Part shown: positions 1 to 4,985 of the stretch, piece after piece
How the letters are laid out: each line of letters opens with the position of its first letter
Numbering within the stretch: position 1 is the first letter of the stretch
Source of the DNA: Gammaproteobacteria bacterium
GTDB lineage: Bacteria; Pseudomonadota; Gammaproteobacteria; SZUA-21
Length of the DNA: 15,544 bases
Assembly: GCA_003233075.1 (NCBI GenBank)
Contig: QIKQ01000261.1
Location: forward strand, 1-15,544
Direction: 5' to 3'
The notes under the pieces: generated by a model
Seen by the model: only the letters and a program-made list of their open reading frames with translations
The model's database searches: none
Told to the model about the DNA's origin: nothing
Translations under genes and position numbers: made by a program

Positions 1-200
1 TACATTGGATAATTTTGGGCATTCCTATAATATTTAGCAACTCAGTGTTTAGATCGATTTCATGTCTCAAATAGTAACTCTATCAATTTAGACCTATTTA
101 GCTAGGTTTCATGAAATATTTTCATATTAAGCGGGACAGCAGTGTTATAAATTAAATTGCCTGTGAATTAAATAGAAGCTAAATTGAATGTGGATAGGTG
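1..200. other. Non-coding stretch downstream of dacA
   Basis: AT-rich sequence with no open frame of useful length. All three minus-strand frames just past the dacA stop close quickly and show no resemblance to the missing C-terminal domain of DacA. A small AT palindrome (ATGAAA-TAT-TTTCAT, 111-125) is present but has no U-tract, so I do not call it a terminator. In many gammaproteobacteria a ybeD or lipB gene would come next; neither is visible before the window edge. Confidence 0.6.
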
Positions 201-1097
201 CTAGTAATCGTCAAGCTCATCAAAATCACTATCAATGTTTTTGTTCTTAAGTTTGACTGATTGATAGTATTTAAAGCCGTATTCTAAAAGCGTTTTCGAA
301 CTTAAAGCCCTTGCTCTTTCGCTATAGTCCTGAAGTACAACGCTGATCAACCGCCGGCCATTTCTTTTGGCAGAGGCCATTAAGCAATATCCAGCGTTGC
401 TGGTATATCCAGTTTTAATTCCATCAACTGTTGGGTCCCAAAATAATAAGGTGTTGCGGTTCTTTTGAGAAATATTATTGTGTTTAAATGAAGTAAGCGA
501 GTAGTAGTTATAGTAGTCGGGGAAAGTGTCAATTAGCGCTTTTGCCAATATTGCTAGGTCGTATGCAGTCGAATAGTGATCTGGGTCTGATAGGCCAGAA
601 ACATTTCTAAAATGCGTATTATTCATTCCTAATTTTTTTGCTTGCTTATTCATTAATCGTACAAACTTTGCCTCGCTACCTGAGATATGCTCTGCTAAGG
701 CAACTGCGGCATCATTTCCGGATTGAATTATTATTCCTTTTATTAAATTTTCAACGCTGATGTTAGAACCTATTTCTAAAAAACTGCGAGAACCGTGCAT
801 AGACTTAGCGTTTTTGCTTACTTTAGCTATTTCATTCAACTTTAGCTTGCCTCGCCGAATCAAGCGAAATGCAACGAAGGCGGTCATTACTTTGGTAATA
901 CTGGCAGGCTCTAGTTTTTTAGTGCTGTCTGATTTCAGCACAATCTCTCCAGAATGATAGTCCATTAGGATGTAGCCTTTTGCGGAAACTAAAGGCTGTA
1001 AGCTTGATATGTCATCAAAAGCGGTTACATTGGGAGTCGTGCTGTTTAATATTAATAAAACAAGTAATATTTTGTAACGATACATTCGAAAAAACAT
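201..1097 (-). CDS. dacA: D-alanyl-D-alanine carboxypeptidase, catalytic domain only (PBP5/6-like or PBP7-like, peptidase S11)
   Basis: Periplasmic serine peptidase that removes the terminal D-Ala from peptidoglycan pentapeptides (or acts as an endopeptidase if PBP7-like). The 298-residue product has a signal peptide (hydrophobic about 9-19, likely cleavage after VTA near residue 26) and all three penicillin-binding motifs: SITK with nucleophile S66 and K69, SGN at 126-128, and KTG at 228-230. E. coli DacA is about 400 residues. This protein stops after GFKYYQSV, the point where domain II begins, and ends in a short acidic tail (DSDFDELDDY). It therefore lacks both the beta domain and the amphipathic membrane anchor. 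Its position after rlpA argues for dacA; its length fits PBP7 (pbpG). The start is uncertain: neither M1 nor M5 has a clear Shine-Dalgarno sequence. A 259-nt gap separates it from rlpA, so it may have its own promoter. Confidence 0.85.
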   Translation of the reverse strand: MFFRMYRYKILLVLLILNSTTPNVTAFDDISSLQPLVSAKGYILMDYHSGEIVLKSDSTKKLEPASITKVMTAFVAFRLIRRGKLKLNEIAKVSKNAKSMHGSRSFLEIGSNISVENLIKGIIIQSGNDAAVALAEHISGSEAKFVRLMNKQAKKLGMNNTHFRNVSGLSDPDHYSTAYDLAILAKALIDTFPDYYNYYSLTSFKHNNISQKNRNTLLFWDPTVDGIKTGYTSNAGYCLMASAKRNGRRLISVVLQDYSERARALSSKTLLEYGFKYYQSVKLKNKNIDSDFDELDDY

Positions 1098-1356
1098 AAT
1101 TATTAGTTGCTTTTTTGGGTCTCAAAATAATTAAGAAAATAGTTCTGTAATAGTATTAGCGCTGATGCTGAAATAAACTTTAAGTCAGGACGCACTCTAA
1201 GTGTATAGCAGTCGATTTTAATAATATATCGATTACCGCATGTTTTATAGTTATTTTTTGTTACTCAAATAGCTTTTTGAGCTATCGGAGGATGAGACCT
1301 TGTCGATTAAAATTATCATAATGGCAGGCTGAATGGTTTAACCTAGGCATAATGAA

Positions 1357-2445
1357 TTACTTGACGACCACTCTCGTCATGCGAAAGCCATTTTTTGTCA
1401 AATCATTAGAAATTAGATCGAGTTGTCTAACCGTGTTTAAAGGCCCAATTCTAACTCTAAAAATTGGTCGACCGTGAGCATAAGATCTATGGATACTGAG
1501 ATAAGGATAAGATAATTTCCAAAGCCGAGTAAACAATTTTTTTGCGTTTTGGCGGCTGCGAAAAGCACCCACTTGAATAAAAGCCCTCATACTGCTTTGG
1601 GTTTTTTGCCCACTAGAAGCAGGGGAGGCAAGCGCGAGCTTAGTTTTAGGGGGAATGATTACACGTTGCTTAGGTTCCGGGGTGATTTTAAATTGTTGCC
1701 TAGATTGTTGTTTAATATTGTAATCTTTTCTACGTTGCTCGGGTGTTCGGCTCGGAGAGTTTTTGGCTTTTTGAGACTCAATGGGCCTAGCAGTTTTAAA
1801 CTTAGGAAGCTGGCTGACCAAAGGCAATACTTTTGAAACTTTTGGCGCATCGAGTGAGAGTGGTGATTCCTGTTTTTTATTAGCAGCAATCATAGGCAAA
1901 TCAGTTTCACCTGGCTCAACCGTTTCTATTTGTACGAATGCAGTACCTTTTCCGAGCATGCCAATTTTATGTGCTGCGGCATAGGACAAATCGATAATTC
2001 GATTGCCGACAAAGGGGCCGCGGTCATTGACTCTTACTACAATGACTTTGCCATTTTCTAAATTACGAACTCGAACATAAGTGGGTATTCTGAGAGACTT
2101 GTGCGCCGCAGTCATCCGATACATATTGTACCTTTCGCCATTCGATGTGGGTCGGCCATGAAATTTTGCACCATACCAAGAGGCGACTCCACGTCGGACA
2201 TAACCTTTATTGCGTCGCAAAACTCGGTAGCGTTTTCCAAAGACAACGTAACTTTTTGGATTACCGGCTCTGGTTTGGCGTTCGCGCTTGGGGATCGCAT
2301 TTTGTACATTGGATAAATCTACCGCTCGCGCTGGTGGGCCATCACCGCGTGTTTTACCAGATCCGCCACCGCCACATGAGCTTAGTAAAGCGATTGAGGC
2401 AAGCAGAACTAATATTAAAAACAGCCGTATAGTATAATTTTTCAT
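1357..2445 (-). CDS. rlpA: Septal ring lytic transglycosylase RlpA family lipoprotein (DPBB + SPOR)
   Basis: Outer-membrane lipoprotein that, in characterised RlpA enzymes, cleaves peptidoglycan strands lacking stem peptides. The 362-residue product begins with a lipoprotein signal peptide whose lipobox LLSSC ends at C24. A Gly-rich linker follows, then a double-psi beta-barrel domain (about 85-178) with GVASWYG and RVNDRGPF. E104, H115 and D141 have the same spacing as the key residues I recall for P. aeruginosa RlpA (E120, H131, D157), so it is probably active. A long, basic, low-complexity linker (about 180-284) leads to a C-terminal SPOR domain (about 286-362, starting AFIQVGAF), which binds denuded glycan. 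It lies 45 nt after mltB and before dacA, the usual neighbourhood. The Shine-Dalgarno sequence is weak. Confidence 0.94.
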   Translation of the reverse strand: MKNYTIRLFLILVLLASIALLSSCGGGGSGKTRGDGPPARAVDLSNVQNAIPKRERQTRAGNPKSYVVFGKRYRVLRRNKGYVRRGVASWYGAKFHGRPTSNGERYNMYRMTAAHKSLRIPTYVRVRNLENGKVIVVRVNDRGPFVGNRIIDLSYAAAHKIGMLGKGTAFVQIETVEPGETDLPMIAANKKQESPLSLDAPKVSKVLPLVSQLPKFKTARPIESQKAKNSPSRTPEQRRKDYNIKQQSRQQFKITPEPKQRVIIPPKTKLALASPASSGQKTQSSMRAFIQVGAFRSRQNAKKLFTRLWKLSYPYLSIHRSYAHGRPIFRVRIGPLNTVRQLDLISNDLTKNGFRMTRVVVK

Positions 2446-2490
2446 AACGATCTATAGGATCCCCAACAGCAATCCAGGTCAAAAAACAAT

Positions 2491-3630
2491 TTATTTTGCG
2501 CGTGATTTGCTTTTAGCTCTGGCCCGTTTTATTTGTTTATTTCGCGCGCGTTTTATGCGTTTGCTTAGCTGAAAGACAGCCATTGCGTAATGCGTGCTGT
2601 GATTATATCGAGTTATAACATAAAAATTGTGAAACCCGAACCAATATTCCGAATATCTTCTTTGTTTCAGCGTTAATAGTGCGGCTTTTCGAGTACTAGC
2701 CCATCGGCTAGAGGGGTAGCGAGGTTTAACATTAAACGCTTTGAATTTTTTCAAAGTTGCGTAAGGTTTCAATTTTGGAGTGGGTAGTTTTTTGAATTTT
2801 TTGCCACGTACTCGTGCCCGAGTTGCAATGGCTTGACCACGACGCCAACCAAAAGTATGAAAATAATTTCCGACACTGCCAATAATATCTGCCTTACTAT
2901 TAAAAAGGTCCTTTTTGCCATCACCATTAAAATCAATACTGTAACGTCGATAACTGCTTGGAATAAATTGTGGCACTCCCATTGCGCCAGCAAAAGATCC
3001 TTTTATATCGAGGGGTTTAAATTTCTGTTCACGACTCAATATTAAGAAATGATGGAGCTCGCTTTGAAAAAATTTGGCTCGTCGTGGGTAGTCAAATGCC
3101 AAAGTAGACAGAGATTCAAGAACTCGCGAACGCCCCATATGTTGGCCGTATCGTGTTTCTACACCGATAATCGCAACGATAATTTCAGCGGGTACACCGA
3201 ATTTTTCTTGGGCTTGAGCGAGCAATTTAGCATTTTTTCGCCAAAACCGAACTCCGCCTCGAACTCGTTTTTGATTCAAAAAATAAGTTTTGTATTTGTA
3301 CCAAGGTCGATCTTCCGCTTGGCGATTCATTAGCTTAATAATGTCGGGGCGATTTTTGATTTGAGAAAATAAGGCGTCTAATTCCGCCTGGTTAAATTTA
3401 TATTTTTTTATCGCTGTGCCAATAAATTGAGCAAACAGAGGGTTTTTTTGGTAATTATTTTTGTATTTTACCTGGCTTTCATATTTAAACGCTTGATTTG
3501 ATTTGGTTATTGCCTGTGAGTTGTTTTTAGTGGCAACTGAATTGTTGACGCAGGAGCTTAATCCGGCGAGTACTATTGCAATAAACAATAGTTTTTTCCC
3601 CAGTGATATTGTGATTATTTTTGAGCGCAT
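2491..3630 (-). CDS. mltB: Membrane-bound lytic murein transglycosylase B (lipoprotein)
   Basis: Cleaves the MurNAc-GlcNAc bond of peptidoglycan to give 1,6-anhydroMurNAc ends, acting at the inner face of the outer membrane. I chose the ATG at 3630 (379 residues) over an upstream in-frame start at 3678: AAGAGG lies 10 nt before it, and it gives a clean lipoprotein signal ending LAGLSSC with C27. Features of the SLT_2/Slt35 family are present: GVETRYG with catalytic E158, GVPQFIPSSY, and an EF-hand-like loop with D233, N235, D237 and D241 (DFNGDGKKD), which binds calcium in E. coli Slt35. The end of the fold is marked by NFYVITRYNHSTHYA. A tail of about 20 residues (from KRIKRARNK to the end) is almost all Lys/Arg and is not needed by the fold. 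The gene is split from rodA by a small inserted element. Confidence 0.94.
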   Translation of the reverse strand: MRSKIITISLGKKLLFIAIVLAGLSSCVNNSVATKNNSQAITKSNQAFKYESQVKYKNNYQKNPLFAQFIGTAIKKYKFNQAELDALFSQIKNRPDIIKLMNRQAEDRPWYKYKTYFLNQKRVRGGVRFWRKNAKLLAQAQEKFGVPAEIIVAIIGVETRYGQHMGRSRVLESLSTLAFDYPRRAKFFQSELHHFLILSREQKFKPLDIKGSFAGAMGVPQFIPSSYRRYSIDFNGDGKKDLFNSKADIIGSVGNYFHTFGWRRGQAIATRARVRGKKFKKLPTPKLKPYATLKKFKAFNVKPRYPSSRWASTRKAALLTLKQRRYSEYWFGFHNFYVITRYNHSTHYAMAVFQLSKRIKRARNKQIKRARAKSKSRAK

Positions 3631-3662
3631 TATCTCGCATCCTCTTGATATGAAAAACGTAT

Positions 3663-3685
3663 CACCTAGTTCTAGCACTAGGGTG
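3663..3685. promoter_or_regulatory. Inverted repeat in the mltB leader
   Basis: CACCTAGT and ACTAGGGTG pair across the six-base spacer TCTAGC (perfect 6-bp core CCTAGT/ACTAGG). It lies about 33-55 nt upstream of the mltB start. It could be an operator or a leader hairpin. The CTAG-rich sequence is also the kind of site IS5-like elements favour, so it may only mark an insertion hotspot. Confidence 0.3.
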
Positions 3686-3690
3686 TATTA

Positions 3691-3845
3691 ATTTGAGACC
3701 TTTGCACGAATGCTACGAAGTCAGATAGCTGCATTAAACTTAGGTTAAAATCTTTTCAAAATGCTTATTTACTTATGTGCTAACTACGCTTTTTGGTCGA
3801 TTTCGCCTTGCTCTCTAACTTCTCTATCCGTGCAAAAGACTCAAT
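3691..3845. mobile_element. MITE-like element with IS5-type terminal inverted repeats
   Basis: The two ends are inverted copies: TTGAGACCTTTGCACGAAT at 3693-3711 and, read on the other strand, TTGAGTCTTTTGCACGGAT at 3844-3826 (16 of 19 identical). GAGACCTTTGCA-type ends are, from memory, typical of some IS5-family insertion sequences. The interior (about 115 nt) has no open frame, so this would be a non-autonomous derivative or a solo remnant. TTA stands on both sides (3688-3690 and 3846-3848), a possible 3-bp target duplication; the right copy coincides with the rodA stop codon. It splits what is otherwise a compact gene string between rodA and mltB. Confidence 0.65.
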
Positions 3846-4985
3846 TTAGATGAGTTTCCGGTGAGTTTGTATCGACATGAGCATACCAAAACCCGCCATC
3901 AAAGTTATCACGGAAGTACCACCATAACTTAATAGTGGCAAAGGTAGCCCCACAACTGGCAGCAAGCTCTGCACCATGAGGATATTGATGCACATATTGA
4001 GAATGAACATAAATATCAAGGTGCCAGCCAATAAACGTGAAAAAGTATCTTGCGCTGCTGTCGCAATGAGCAAGCCGCGAAAGAGCACGAGTAGGTAGAG
4101 CATTAGGGTAAATAAAGCGCCAACAAGTCCAAATTCTTCAGATACGACTGCGTAGATAAAATCGGTGTGTTTTTCAGGTAGAAAACCATGTTTAGTTTGG
4201 GTGCCGTTGAGGTATCCCTTGCCATAAACGCCACCAGAGCCGATCGCTATTGCTGATTGGCAGGACTGATAATTGGCATCTCTGCAATCATCCTCACTAT
4301 CAACAAATAGGGTTTTTATTCGTTCCTTTTGATAGTCTTTAATGAGATCCGAATTCCAAATCGGTATCGCCGATCCAGCTATTATTACTATCGCAAGTAA
4401 GATTAGGCGCCATTGTAAACCAGCCAAAAAAATTCCGATTATGCCTGAGATCGCAATCATTAAAGACGTACCTAAATCAGGTTGTTCGGCGACGAGGTAA
4501 GTTGGGATACCAATTATTACTAGGGCCAAAATTATATGGCTTATCCTTATAGGTAAGCGTGCTTCGGCCAATAACCAGGCAATCATCATAGGCACAGCAA
4601 TTTTATAAACTTCAGAAGGTTGAAAGCGAAATAAACCTAGGTCTAACCAGCGAGCAGCACCTTTCACTTCAATACCAAAATATTTTACTAGAATCAAAGG
4701 AATGAGAAAGGCAATAAAAATCTTGGGGGTCCAGCGTTTTAATGTGGCGGGAGGTACCATAGCGATAAGCCACATTAATAGCAGACCAACTGCGATACGA
4801 ATAACTTGATTAATGGTGATGCTAGCGCTTTGCTGACTGGCGCTGTAAAGAATGACGAGTCCTGCCGACAATGTTGCAATCAATAATAAAAGCAAGGGCA
4901 CGTCTAAATGCATGCGAGTTAAAAATCTTTTTAAGGAAGGCGATTCTTGCGAAAAACTGCTGTACTTACCGAGAGGTAGGCTCAT
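3846..4985 (-). CDS. rodA: Rod-shape SEDS peptidoglycan glycosyltransferase RodA
   Basis: Polytopic inner-membrane enzyme (alias MrdB) that polymerises lipid II into glycan strands for sidewall growth, paired with PBP2. The 379-residue product has about ten hydrophobic segments and clear SEDS landmarks: GAARWLDLG (109-117), FQPSE (121-125), QPDLGTS (168-174), KHTDFI with the essential Asp at D275, and LPLLSYGGTS near the end. Length is close to E. coli RodA (370). Its ATG overlaps the mrdA stop (ATGA), suggesting translational coupling. Oddity: in the large periplasmic loop before IAIGSGG (247-252), where RodA proteins normally read roughly DPLGxGYHxxQS, this one reads DCRDANYQSCQS (233-244). 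It lacks the Gly-x-Gly-Tyr signature and has cysteines at C234 and C242. Confidence 0.95.
   Translation of the reverse strand: MSLPLGKYSSFSQESPSLKRFLTRMHLDVPLLLLLIATLSAGLVILYSASQQSASITINQVIRIAVGLLLMWLIAMVPPATLKRWTPKIFIAFLIPLILVKYFGIEVKGAARWLDLGLFRFQPSEVYKIAVPMMIAWLLAEARLPIRISHIILALVIIGIPTYLVAEQPDLGTSLMIAISGIIGIFLAGLQWRLILLAIVIIAGSAIPIWNSDLIKDYQKERIKTLFVDSEDDCRDANYQSCQSAIAIGSGGVYGKGYLNGTQTKHGFLPEKHTDFIYAVVSEEFGLVGALFTLMLYLLVLFRGLLIATAAQDTFSRLLAGTLIFMFILNMCINILMVQSLLPVVGLPLPLLSYGGTSVITLMAGFGMLMSIQTHRKLI
4982..4985 (-). other. ATGA stop-start overlap of mrdA and rodA
   Basis: The rodA ATG (4985-4983) and the mrdA TGA (4984-4982) share two bases. No separate Shine-Dalgarno is obvious for rodA, because the upstream bases encode the acidic end of PBP2. 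Translation of RodA probably depends on ribosomes finishing PBP2, which would keep the two partners in step. Confidence 0.8.

Noticed and set aside
1116..1126. GGTCTCAAA near dacA as a second IS5-like end
   Set aside because: Only about nine bases match the terminal repeat and no partner end is present; probably chance.
1269..1285. Inverted repeat ATAGCT-TTTTG-AGCTAT between rlpA and dacA as a terminator
   Set aside because: Only six AT-rich pairs and no U-tract on the minus strand.
2491..3678. Upstream start for mltB at 3678
   Set aside because: It adds 16 residues before a complete lipoprotein signal peptide, while the ATG at 3630 has a good AAGAGG site.
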